Assembly: GCA_035253645.1 (NCBI GenBank)
Contig: DATFBW010000236.1
Coordinates: forward strand, 1-9,057
Source: DASYRX01 sp035253645
GTDB lineage: Bacteria > Gemmatimonadota > Gemmatimonadetes > Gemmatimonadales > Gemmatimonadaceae
Direction: 5' to 3'
Length of the DNA: 9,057 bases
The position numbers and the translations under genes were made by a program. Below the pieces are notes generated by a model that was not told the DNA's origin, ran no database searches, and saw only the letters and a list, made by a program, of their open reading frames with translations. The stretch's first letter is position 1. The number at the start of each line of letters is the position of its first letter. Shown here in pieces: positions 1 through 5,579 of the stretch.

Positions 1-1
1 G

Positions 2-55
2 GAGCGTCCCACAAGTGTTCGCTCCTGGGAGCCCTCGCACCTGCCGCAGAACTAG
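2..55 (+). CDS. 3' end of an unidentified cassette gene (partial)
   Basis: Reading frame open from the window edge to a TAG at 53-55. It encodes the tail ERPTSVRSWEPSHLPQN. The last sense codon (AAC) is the invariant AAC of the R'' box of attC1 and the stop follows at once, exactly as in genes C and D of this array. Only 17 codons are visible, so no family can be named. The frame is inferred from that stop arrangement; the other two forward frames are also open here and run into the attC. Confidence 0.4.
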   Translation, partial: ERPTSVRSWEPSHLPQN

Positions 56-181
56 CTGTTGCACCTGACAGGCGCGATGTTTGTGGAAGCCATCACGTTT
101 GATCGCCTTCAAGTGCAACTGCACGGCGCGCTTTCAGCGCGCCTTTGAGAAGCCGCCTGCAGTTGAACGGAGGCGTTCTGC
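46..181 (+). repeat. attC1 (cassette A/B junction)
   Basis: R'' GCAGAAC at 46-52 and R' GTTCTGC at 175-181 are exact reverse complements. The left arm CACCTG-a-CAGGCG (62-74) faces a right arm CGCCTGCAGTTGAACG, with one unpaired base in the arm, as expected for an extrahelical base of a folded attC bottom strand. The variable tip is a perfect 8-bp hairpin, GGCGCGCT (125-132), loop TTC, AGCGCGCC (136-143). Length is 136 bp. The recombination point should be between G175 and T176. Confidence 0.9.
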
Positions 182-189
182 CGACAATA

Positions 190-666
190 ATGCTTCTCTC
201 GCGAGTCGCGGTTGTGACTGTCGTCGTGCTAGGTGCGTTCTCGTGCGCTGAGTCCGGATCGCACGCCACGCCCGTGCGCCCCGCGCCGTGGGTCCACTTC
301 ATGGATGGCGAGGGCATCACCGGATGGTTGGATAGCTCGCGCGTAATGGGTGATCGCACCGGGCCCGTCGACGTAATCCTGAGCATCGACTACGCCGACG
401 TTAGGAAACTGACCGACGATACGTTGAAGTACACGCGCATGGACTGGCCTCTCACGCTCGATTGTGCGGGGCGCCGCGTGCAGGAGCGCGGGATGGCCCT
501 ATTTGACACAGCTGGCCGTGAGATCAGCCGCTGGACGCCGAAGACTGCGGAACCCTGGCTTCCGATGGACGGCCATGCTTCAGGAACAACTACCTTCTGG
601 GCATGTCGTCGCCTCGCCACATTGGGACGACAGCCCACGGGTGACTACTCACCACGAGAACCTTGA
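190..666 (+). CDS. Putative lipoprotein, surface-adhesin protein E-like
   Basis: 158-residue exported protein. Residues 1-18 form a short basic, hydrophobic signal followed by Cys19 in the context GAFSC, an acceptable but not ideal lipobox. The mature part has the layout of the surface-adhesin E family: an aromatic start (APWVHF, 32-37), a residue-poor turn and a DSS near 48-50, a strand IDYAD (66-70), then DTLKYTRMDWPLTLDC with D91-C92, and a closing C139 that could form a disulfide with C92. I recognise the family from this pattern only. The ATG at 190 is chosen because the frame extends upstream to 145 only through attC1, and residue 1 at 190 begins the signal peptide. No clear ribosome site lies in the usual window; GGAGG at 169-173 is too far. 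The gene stops 17 bases before the R'' box of attC2. Role in the envelope is unknown. Confidence 0.75.
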   Translation: MLLSRVAVVTVVVLGAFSCAESGSHATPVRPAPWVHFMDGEGITGWLDSSRVMGDRTGPVDVILSIDYADVRKLTDDTLKYTRMDWPLTLDCAGRRVQERGMALFDTAGREISRWTPKTAEPWLPMDGHASGTTTFWACRRLATLGRQPTGDYSPREP

Positions 667-683
667 CAACTCGCCGCGCTGCG

Positions 684-781
684 GCAGAACTAACCGTAGC
701 GCCTGCCGAGCGCGAGTAAGTAAGGTAGGCATCATGTTTCAGTCTCGCGCTCCGCGCGCGAGTGAACGGTGTAGCTTCTGC
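684..781 (+). repeat. attC2, divergent and short (cassette B/C junction)
   Basis: R'' GCAGAAC (684-690) pairs with TTCTGC at the right end, but the base before it is C (CTTCTGC, 775-781) where every other site has G. The flanking arms pair as CTA-ACCGT against ACGGTgTAG. The inner body differs from the other sites; its tip is a hairpin CTCGCGC / GCGCGAG. Length is 98 bp against 133-140 bp for the other complete sites. It is either a second attC lineage or a decayed copy. Loss of the G at the exchange point should lower its activity. Confidence 0.65.
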
Positions 782-807
782 CGACGATAGAGTCTGAGGT
801 TAGGAGA

Positions 808-1377
808 GTGCGCGCCTCCTTTGGCTTTTTCTTACTTTCGGTATCTGTCCTCGCAACCGCCGCAGCTTGCAATCCTGGTGGTCGGCAGCGACGCGAAGCT
901 CAAGAGCGCTATTGGCGAGAGTCTACCTTCGATGCACGGCAACGCGATTCCGCGATCGAAGCCACTCGAGAGGCGCTGCGGGCGGAGCTACCGCGGCGTG
1001 AAGCGCAGTGGGCTTTGCATGGAATCACCGACTATCGTCTCACCATTCGTATCACGTGCTTTTGTGCGGAAGACCCGCCTGCCGTTGTCACCGTGCGCAG
1101 GGACTCGATTCTGGTCCGCACCGCGCGCGGTCGGCCCTTGACCGCTGAACAAACGCAACGGTTTGCGCTCAGTGTCCCTAAGCTCTTCGAGAAGATCCGA
1201 TGGGCAGTCGCTAACCCAAATTGGCAAATCGAAGCGAGCTTCGACTCCATCTACGGGTTCCCGAACTTCATCCGCACTTTCAATCGCGGGCTGAGCGATT
1301 CAGGAGATGAGACCTACGTCGAAGCTTTCAAGACCCTGTCGTCACAACCGTCATCCTCGCGCCTGCGGCGGAACTAA
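808..1377 (+). CDS. DUF6174-like lipoprotein
   Basis: 189-residue lipoprotein. Signal residues 1-20 end in ATAAAC, a good lipobox with Cys21. A charged helical linker (about 25-65, rich in Arg, Glu and Gln) precedes a domain with DUF6174 hallmarks: W68 followed by G72-x-x-DYRLTI (75-80), the C84-F-C86 pair, VVTVRRDSILVRTARG (93-108), a helix around LFEKI (126-130) and SIYGFPNFI near 147-155 with D167-E168 later. The domain's biochemical role is not known. The GTG start at 808 is supported by GAGGT at 796-800, seven bases upstream, with a second AGGAG at 802-806 that is too close. The last codon and the TAA stop fall in the R'' box region of attC3 (GGAACTAA), so the protein's final Asn is encoded by the recombination site. 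Carried alone in cassette C. Confidence 0.82.
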   Translation: MRASFGFFLLSVSVLATAAACNPGGRQRREAQERYWRESTFDARQRDSAIEATREALRAELPRREAQWALHGITDYRLTIRITCFCAEDPPAVVTVRRDSILVRTARGRPLTAEQTQRFALSVPKLFEKIRWAVANPNWQIEASFDSIYGFPNFIRTFNRGLSDSGDETYVEAFKTLSSQPSSSRLRRN

Positions 1378-1507
1378 CCGCTGCAACCGTCCAGGCGCGA
1401 TGTTCGAGGAAACCATCGCAGTTCGGCGCCTTGAAGTGCAACACCCACGGCGCGCTGTCGCGCGCCTTTAAGAGCGCCGCCTGTGGTTGAACGGGGATGC
1501 GTTATGC
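1368..1507 (+). repeat. attC3 (cassette C/D junction)
   Basis: R'' GCGGAAC (1368-1374) and R' GTTATGC (1501-1507) do not match in their outer bases, because R' belongs to the incoming cassette D. The tip is a perfect 7-bp hairpin GGCGCGC (1449-1455), loop TGTC, GCGCGCC (1460-1466). The middle segment shares GCGCGATGTTC and CTTGAAGTGCAACAC with other sites. Length is 140 bp, the longest complete site here. The right inner arm (CCTGTGGTTGAACGGGGATGC) has drifted from the consensus. Confidence 0.88.
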
Positions 1508-1607
1508 GGACGCGACTGCGACGAAGTTTCACGCGGTCGTAATCCCCTGTTAACGGAAACGTAGCCCCTCGGTAATCTCGCCGCCGTACGGTGGATCGAA
1601 CCCCATT

Positions 1608-1613
1608 GGAGGG
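1608..1613 (+). promoter_or_regulatory. Ribosome binding site for gene D
   Basis: GGAGGG eight bases before the ATG at 1622, the strongest Shine-Dalgarno match in the array. It fixes the start of gene D and makes it independent of upstream translation. The 100 bases before it (1508-1607), within the cassette, hold nothing else I can identify. Confidence 0.75.
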
Positions 1614-1621
1614 CTTCGATC

Positions 1622-2227
1622 ATGACGCGCTTCCATCTTACCCCGACCCTGCAGCATCTCACCCTGGTCGCCCTCAGCATGCAGATCGTAGCCTGCATCG
1701 ACAGGCCCGTGGCACCGCGGGAGCCCCAGGACACCCACCAGATTCGCTTAGCGACGCTTTCATCTGGCGAGGAAATCTTCGTTCGGTTCGTCGCCGGCGG
1801 GTGTTATGGCCAACGTCGCATTGAGCTCCGGTTTCGACCGGCCACGGACGGTGACCTCACTTATTCGGGCACCGTCAGCGACATGTTCGATGCAGAGTTG
1901 CGGCCGATCTACCCCCTCGAGCGGGCTTCCCTGGTGCGCCTTCAAGCAACGGTTCACGACACGCTCCTCAGCGCGAGTGCCGTGCGCGCTCTGGATGCGC
2001 TCATCGAGGCGTACGACCACCTCAACGAGTCCCAGTCTTGCACGGCCTGGACGACCGTGGATCTGGCCCTCTATCGCAATGGCGAGCTGATACGTACTGA
2101 GCGGCGTGAGGATCACACCTGCTCCTTGCCACTCGATACGCTTCCGCTCACCTTCGGGATGCTCGTACCCGATCTCTATCGCGCTTGGCGAGACCAACGC
2201 GCACCTGGTGGGGCGCCGCGTAACTAG
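1622..2227 (+). CDS. Putative lipoprotein of unknown family
   Basis: 201-residue protein with a signal (1-24) ending in QIVAC, a convincing lipobox with Cys25. The mature part starts with a Pro-rich linker, then a segment GEEIFVRFVAGGCYGQRRIELRF (49-71) that reads like beta strands around a Gly-Gly-Cys turn, then a mostly helical stretch (SASAVRALDALIEAYDHL, 117-134), and strands again (TTVDLALYRNGELI, 144-157). Cys61, Cys140 and Cys167 could form disulfides in the periplasm. I do not recognise a named domain. The start is set by a strong ribosome site eight bases upstream. The stop TAG directly follows the R'' box GCGTAAC of attC4, so the C-terminal Asn comes from the attC. It is the only gene of cassette D. 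Confidence 0.8.
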   Translation: MTRFHLTPTLQHLTLVALSMQIVACIDRPVAPREPQDTHQIRLATLSSGEEIFVRFVAGGCYGQRRIELRFRPATDGDLTYSGTVSDMFDAELRPIYPLERASLVRLQATVHDTLLSASAVRALDALIEAYDHLNESQSCTAWTTVDLALYRNGELIRTERREDHTCSLPLDTLPLTFGMLVPDLYRAWRDQRAPGGAPRN

Positions 2228-2352
2228 CTGTCGCACCTGTCAGGCGCGATGTTCAAGGAAGCCATCACGTTTGATCGCCCTTAAGAGCAACTCCGAAGGC
2301 GGGCTTCGCTCGCCTTCTGAAGATCGCCTTGCAGGTGAACGCAGCGTTATGC
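2218..2352 (+). repeat. attC4 (cassette D/E junction)
   Basis: R'' GCGTAAC (2218-2224), then TAGCTG, arm CACCTG-t-CAGGCG; right arm GCAGGTGAACGCAGC and R' GTTATGC (2346-2352). R'' and R' differ at one position that would be a G-T wobble. The tip is a 10-bp stem, GAAGGCGGGC (2295-2304) / GCTCGCCTTC (2308-2317), with one wobble pair and loop TTC. Length is 135 bp. A near-consensus site for this array. Confidence 0.92.
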
Positions 2353-2378
2353 GACACCCACTTCCTCCCCGAGGGTGA

Positions 2379-2831
2379 ATGTCGTTCGCTCTAATCGCTA
2401 CGATCTGCGCGGGGATCTTCGCGGGCGCCGCCCTCTATATCACGTTCGTCGAACACCCAGCCCGAGTCTCCTGCGGTAGCGCGCTCGCCCTCCGTGAATT
2501 TGCGCCGAGCTACCGCCGCGCCACGATCATGCAGGCCGGCCTCGCCATTGTCGGCCTTTTCAGCGCCCTCGAGGCCTGGTCGCGGACGGGGGCTCCCGAA
2601 CTCCTGGTCGGTGGGCTAGCCCTAGGCCTCGTCGTGCCCTTCACCCTCGTGGTGATCGCGCCCACTAATAGGCGGCTCCTTGCCGCCGAGCTTGATCCCG
2701 AGTCCGCGGAAGCCGCCCAGTTGCTTCAACGTTGGGGTCGCCTCCATGCGGTCCGCAGCGTGCTCAGCGCCGTCGCGTTCCTCATCCTGATCCTGTACGT
2801 GATGCGAGCCCGGTCATCGCCGGTCGCATAA
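2379..2831 (+). CDS. DUF1772 / anthrone-oxygenase-like membrane protein
   Basis: 150-residue integral membrane protein with four hydrophobic helices at about 3-24, 51-67, 75-95 and 125-143. The DUF1772 (anthrone oxygenase-like) signature residues are all visible: a Gly-rich first helix AGIFAGAALY (11-20), EHPAR (25-29), the helix 3 ending in PTN (95-97) and the RWGRLHAVR stretch (118-126). Length is typical for the family. Fungal relatives act in polyketide oxidation, but the bacterial role is unknown and I do not assign an activity. GAGGG at 2371-2375 lies only three bases before the ATG, so initiation may be weak. The TAA stop uses the TAA of the R'' box GCATAAC of attC5. It is the single gene of cassette E. 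Confidence 0.85.
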   Translation: MSFALIATICAGIFAGAALYITFVEHPARVSCGSALALREFAPSYRRATIMQAGLAIVGLFSALEAWSRTGAPELLVGGLALGLVVPFTLVVIAPTNRRLLAAELDPESAEAAQLLQRWGRLHAVRSVLSAVAFLILILYVMRARSSPVA

Positions 2832-2959
2832 CTAGCTGTTGCACCTGTCAGGCGCGATGTCTAAGGTATTCATCGCCTCTGATCTCCTTGAAGTGCAAAA
2901 CTGACGGCAGCTTCGCTCGCCTTCTGGAGAATCGCCTGGAGGTGAGCGCGGCGTTCTGC
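2826..2959 (+). repeat. attC5 (cassette E/F junction)
   Basis: R'' GCATAAC (2826-2832) with R' GTTCTGC (2953-2959). The outer bases do not pair with each other, but each matches the other end of its own cassette. The left arm TAGCTGTTGCACCTGTCAGG is the array consensus; the right arm is TGGAGGTGAGCGCGGC. The tip hairpin (GGCAGCTTCGCTCGCC) is the attC4 hairpin with base changes that break part of the stem. Length is 134 bp. Confidence 0.9.
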
Positions 2960-3127
2960 GGACGACAGAGTCATAGGTGATGCCAGTTGTTGCTGCGTTG
3001 TACTTGCGTCGTTGTCGCCGCTCGCGATTGTCAATGACGATCCCAAGAAGACGAAAAGGATCCGCGAGAGGTTCTGAGTAGTCTGCAGCCCGCGTGACGT
3101 CGATGCCCTGCGGCGCGTCGAACGTCT

Positions 3128-3898
3128 ATGCGTCAGCCCTGGCTTGGTCCGATATTTTTCACAGTCGCGTGTGTCACAGCCTGCGCCGAGCCACGGAAGT
3201 CGGCGGTGGCCGATTCGGTACTGTCTAGACCCATCGCGCACGCGACACCGCCAGCTGCGGTTCATTCTTCAGACGAACCTGTCGGAGAAGCCGCAAGGCG
3301 TCCATGGGGCGCGGACAGCGTCCGCATCGCCGGGCGCCTAATCATCCGGAACTTCTGCGAAGGAGAGGGATGCAGCTTCCCTTGGTCCTTTGTCGCCTGC
3401 ACGACACTCACCCTGAGATCAAGCGACGCCGATAATGCGGCGCAGGTAGGTCAGGTCAATGTGGGGGACACGGTCCTCGCGGAGACGGGCAACGTTCACA
3501 TCGCTTCTCCCGGCTTGGCCATTTTGCGCCGAGATGTTGCCATCGTGGAGGAAAGGCCACTTCCGGATGGCCCCCTCTCGTCCGATACCGTTCGGATGGC
3601 GGCGGGCGACAGTGTGCTAATCTGGACGTACCATGGGGAGGGCGACTGGGCGATCGAGCACAAAGGTCGTCGCATAGTTGTCGAAGAGTTCTGGAGCGAA
3701 CCAGCCCGCAACGGCACCCTTCGAGACGACGATGCCGTAGCTGCTGTTTCCCTTTCGAAGCCCGACACAAGGCTCTGGCTTCGTATCCGCCACAGAAACA
3801 GTGCTGTGGGATGGTGGGAGCGTGTGTGGCCGCGAGATCAGAACAGCATCGTCTTTGTCGATCCCGATTGGCCAGAGCGGTGTCCGCGAACGAGGTAG
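3128..3898 (+). CDS. Large cassette lipoprotein, possible SH3-like segments
   Basis: 256-residue exported protein. Signal 1-18 ends in VTAC, a good lipobox with Cys19, followed by a low-complexity linker to about residue 60. The body has a Cys-rich start (C77, C82, C91; NFCEGEGCSFPWSFVAC), and two segments that look like small beta-barrel or SH3-like turns: GDSVLIWTYHGEGDWAIEHKG (about 160-180) and TRLWLRIRHRNSAVGWWERV (214-233). C252 lies near the end. I do not recognise a named family, and the SH3-like reading is an inference from spacing of Trp, Gly and Val. No clear ribosome site precedes the ATG; the lipoprotein signal justifies this start. About 170 bases of leader separate it from attC5, with no convincing gene. 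Its own R'' box GCAGAAC lies 74 bases after the stop. Confidence 0.78.
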   Translation: MRQPWLGPIFFTVACVTACAEPRKSAVADSVLSRPIAHATPPAAVHSSDEPVGEAARRPWGADSVRIAGRLIIRNFCEGEGCSFPWSFVACTTLTLRSSDADNAAQVGQVNVGDTVLAETGNVHIASPGLAILRRDVAIVEERPLPDGPLSSDTVRMAAGDSVLIWTYHGEGDWAIEHKGRRIVVEEFWSEPARNGTLRDDDAVAAVSLSKPDTRLWLRIRHRNSAVGWWERVWPRDQNSIVFVDPDWPERCPRTR

Positions 3899-3971
3899 CC
3901 GTCGAGTATTGTCGAGCGAATCGATAACCGGAACTCGATGAGGACCACTGTTCGGCTGGCCCACTTGCGAC

Positions 3972-3994
3972 GCAGAACTAGCGTTGCGCGCTCG
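3972..3994 (+). repeat. Truncated attC (left end only) of cassette F
   Basis: R'' GCAGAAC (3972-3978) is the exact complement of the TTCTGC that opens this cassette at 2954. It is followed by TAGCGTTGCGCGCTCG, an altered form of the usual TAGCTGTTGCACCTGTC, and then the attC similarity stops. No R' box or right arm follows before the next R'' at 4051. The site is therefore a left-end remnant and should not recombine alone. Confidence 0.65.
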
Positions 3995-4050
3995 ACCCCT
4001 TGCGGCTGAGACTCCGCTGGCTCCGCTTGGATCTTCCGCATCCCGACCGC
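3995..4050 (+). other. Relic segment between truncated and full attC
   Basis: A 56-base stretch with no attC similarity. One frame is open from 4010 to a TAG at 4058-4060 and would encode DSAGSAWIFRIPTAAN, ending in Asn plus stop within the R'' box as genes A, C and D do. It may be the tail of a second cassette gene whose body and cassette start were deleted when two cassettes fused. The segment is too short to identify. Confidence 0.3.
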
Positions 4051-4184
4051 CGCGAACTAGCTGTTGCACCTGTCAGGCGCGATGTTCAAGGACGGCATTG
4101 CGTGTGGTCTCCTTGAAGTGCAACACCGGACACGCCGCTGCGCCTCCTTTAACAAGGCGCCTGCAGATGAGCGCAGCGTTATGC
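4051..4184 (+). repeat. attC6 (cassette F/G junction)
   Basis: R'' is CGCGAAC (4051-4057), with only the AAC in common with the R'' partner of cassette F; R' is GTTATGC (4178-4184). The left arm TAGCTGTTGCACCTGTCAGG and the middle CTTGAAGTGCAACACC are consensus. The right arm is CGCCTGCAGATGAGCGCAGC. The central tip is a poor hairpin. Length is 134 bp. One frame stays open through the whole site into gene G. Confidence 0.88.
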
Positions 4185-4202
4185 CGGCTACGGCCTTTTA
4201 AC

Positions 4203-4745
4203 ATGGACGAACTCTCCCGGAAAGCAGCCGCATTACGCGAGCTGGCGAACGCTCCGCCGATAGCGGAGACTCGTTCACTCGTTGCGGACGCGCTTCACGA
4301 CAAGTTCGAGGGCGTGCAGGCTGTGGCCCTCGATGTCCTCGGGGCCTGGGGCGACCCAGAGTCGCTCGCCGCGCTTCGCGAATTCCTCAAGACCGCCTTT
4401 ACCCGCAAGTTTGGCTGGGCGATTCGCGGCGTAGCCGTTCGCAACCTCATTCCGCACGTCTCCGCCACGGACGTCGACTGGATCCTTGACCTGTATTTCA
4501 CGCGCCCCGACGCGCTAACGAAGCACGAACTCGTTCGGTTGGTCATCGCGCTCCCACCAGAGGGGGCGCGCGCCCGTCTCGTCGCCGAGCTCAGAAGTCC
4601 GGATAGACTCAATCGTCAGGCGGCCGTCAAAGCGATCGGCAACATGCCCTATTCGGATAGGCGTCAGCTCCTCTGGCCGCTACGCGAGGATTCGGACGCG
4701 TTCGTGCGCAAGAGTGCCCGTCTGCTTTCGGAAGGGGCGGCATAA
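4203..4745 (+). CDS. HEAT-repeat-like protein
   Basis: 180-residue soluble, Leu/Ala-rich helical protein without a signal peptide. It shows repeated helix pairs of HEAT or PBS-lyase HEAT type: VQAVALDVLGAWGDPESLAALREFL (about 38-62), WAIRGVAVRNLIPHVSATDV (71-90), and RLNRQAAVKAIGNMPYSDRRQLLWPL (about 133-158), each with the Ala-x-x-x-Leu-Gly pattern and an acidic turn. Such solenoids bind proteins or nucleic acid; the partner here is unknown. The ATG at 4203 is preferred because the frame, although open back to 3984, runs there through attC6. No Shine-Dalgarno is seen before it, so translation could instead enter through the open attC frame. The TAA stop overlaps R'' GCATAAC of attC7. It is the only gene of cassette G and the only clearly cytosolic product apart from J. 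Confidence 0.8.
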   Translation: MDELSRKAAALRELANAPPIAETRSLVADALHDKFEGVQAVALDVLGAWGDPESLAALREFLKTAFTRKFGWAIRGVAVRNLIPHVSATDVDWILDLYFTRPDALTKHELVRLVIALPPEGARARLVAELRSPDRLNRQAAVKAIGNMPYSDRRQLLWPLREDSDAFVRKSARLLSEGAA

Positions 4746-4872
4746 CTAGCTGTTGCACCTGACAGGCGCGATGTCTAAGGTATTCATCGCGTTTGATCTC
4801 CTTGAAGTGCAACACCGGGCGCGCCGTCCGGCGCATTTGAGAAATCGCCTGAAGGTGAAGGCAGCGTTCTGC
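4740..4872 (+). repeat. attC7 (cassette G/H junction)
   Basis: R'' GCATAAC (4740-4746) with R' GTTCTGC (4866-4872). In-array boxes mismatch at one outer base; each matches its own cassette's other end. The left arm is TAGCTGTTGCACCTGACAGG; the right arm is CGCCTGAAGGTGAAGGCAGC. The tip is GCGCCG-TC-CGGCGC, a 6-bp perfect inverted repeat. Length is 133 bp. Confidence 0.91.
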
Positions 4873-4910
4873 CGACCACGAAGTCTTATCGACATTTGGC
4901 GCTATCCTGG

Positions 4911-4916
4911 GGGGAG
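4911..4916 (+). promoter_or_regulatory. Ribosome binding site for gene H
   Basis: GGGGAG six bases before the ATG at 4923. It decides against the alternative upstream TTG at 4896, which would place this site inside the gene. Confidence 0.7.
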
Positions 4917-4922
4917 CGAGAT

Positions 4923-5210
4923 ATGGCCACCCGCGCTCGCTACGTATTGCGGGGCGCTCTTGTCGGTGCGGTGGTCGTTGCCGTCTTCGCAATCTGGGCA
5001 CTCATGCGCGGCCCTAGCTGGCCAGGACTACTATACGCCGCGTGGCCACTGTCCATCCCCAGCGGCTATCTACTTGTTCCGCTCGGCAATAGGTCCGAGG
5101 CCGTCTTCGCTGCCGCCACCGCGATCGCTCTGGTCACCAACGGAATGTTGGTCGGGTGGATTGCCTGGTGGGTCCGGCATCGCCTTCTGGGTGAGTCCCG
5201 CAGCCGCTAG
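4923..5210 (+). CDS. Small integral membrane protein, unknown family
   Basis: 95-residue protein with hydrophobic helices at about 9-28 (LRGALVGAVVVAVFAIWAL) and 60-84 (VFAAATAIALVTNGMLVGWIAWW), and a semi-hydrophobic Trp/Pro-containing segment between them (34-54). The N-terminal Arg residues and the basic tail (RHRLLGESRSR) suggest both ends may be cytosolic if two helices span the membrane. No named domain is recognised. The start at ATG 4923 is set by the GGGGAG site. The stop TAG lies 15 bases before R'' of attC8. It is the only gene of cassette H. Confidence 0.75.
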   Translation: MATRARYVLRGALVGAVVVAVFAIWALMRGPSWPGLLYAAWPLSIPSGYLLVPLGNRSEAVFAAATAIALVTNGMLVGWIAWWVRHRLLGESRSR

Positions 5211-5225
5211 CTGTATGCGCCGGCG

Positions 5226-5361
5226 GCAGAGCTACGTACTGCACCTGACGAGCGCGATATTAGAGGAAGCCATCGCCGTTGCACCCCTTCAAACGCAAGT
5301 GCGAAGGCCTACGGAAGCGCGCGTTCCAAAAGATCGCTCGCAGGTGAGCGCAGCGTTCTGC
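5226..5361 (+). repeat. attC8 with damaged R'' box (cassette H/I junction)
   Basis: R'' reads GCAGAGC (5226-5232), so the otherwise invariant AAC is AGC. R' GTTCTGC (5355-5361) is intact. The left arm keeps GCACCTGACGAGCGCGAT, the right arm CGCTCGCAGGTGAGCGCAGC. The central part has drifted and has no clean tip hairpin. Length is 136 bp. The R'' change falls in the triplet needed for integrase recognition. Confidence 0.8.
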
Positions 5362-5579
5362 AGACAACAAACCGTCGGCTGCGCACACCGAACGGCAGCT
5401 TCCTTCGAACTTCCTTCGAAGAATGCGTGAATCTCAGTGGCCGACTCCCCACTCCGCTCAGCGTCAGCCTAACCACAATCGTTGGCGCTAGGGCCAGCAC
5501 CCACAACCCTTGACAGAAGTGGCGCTAGAGCCGCAGATCGGTCCACATCCGGACAGGCTTACCTCTAACTGTGCCTCCC
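5362..5579 (+). other. Leader of the last cassette, no gene seen
   Basis: 218 bases with no supported coding region. It contains a tandem duplication of CTTCCTTCGAA (5399-5409 and 5410-5420) and a near-repeat TGGCGCTAGgGCC (5483-5495) / TGGCGCTAGaGCC (5520-5532). A perfect TTGACA (5510-5515) is present 65 bases before gene I, but the bases 17 further on (GCAGAT) are a poor -10 box, so a promoter is only possible. Confidence 0.45.

Noticed and set aside
663..691. TTGACA overlapping the stop of gene B as a promoter for gene C
   Set aside because: At 17-base spacing the -10 position reads AGAACT, which is part of the attC R'' box; too weak to call.
1760..2236. 158-codon - strand frame opposite gene D
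   Set aside because: Antisense shadow; gene D has a strong ribosome site and a lipoprotein signal.
2980..3081. 33-codon Arg-rich open frame in the leader of cassette F
   Set aside because: No ribosome site, strongly Arg-biased composition as expected by chance in GC-rich DNA, and no recognisable family.
4753..5430. 225-codon + strand frame across attC7, gene H and attC8
   Set aside because: It overlaps gene H in a different frame and runs through two attC sites; gene H has the ribosome site and membrane helices.
5510..5538. TTGACA-based promoter for genes I and J
   Set aside because: The -35 is perfect but the -10 at 17 bases is GCAGAT; mentioned in the leader entry only.
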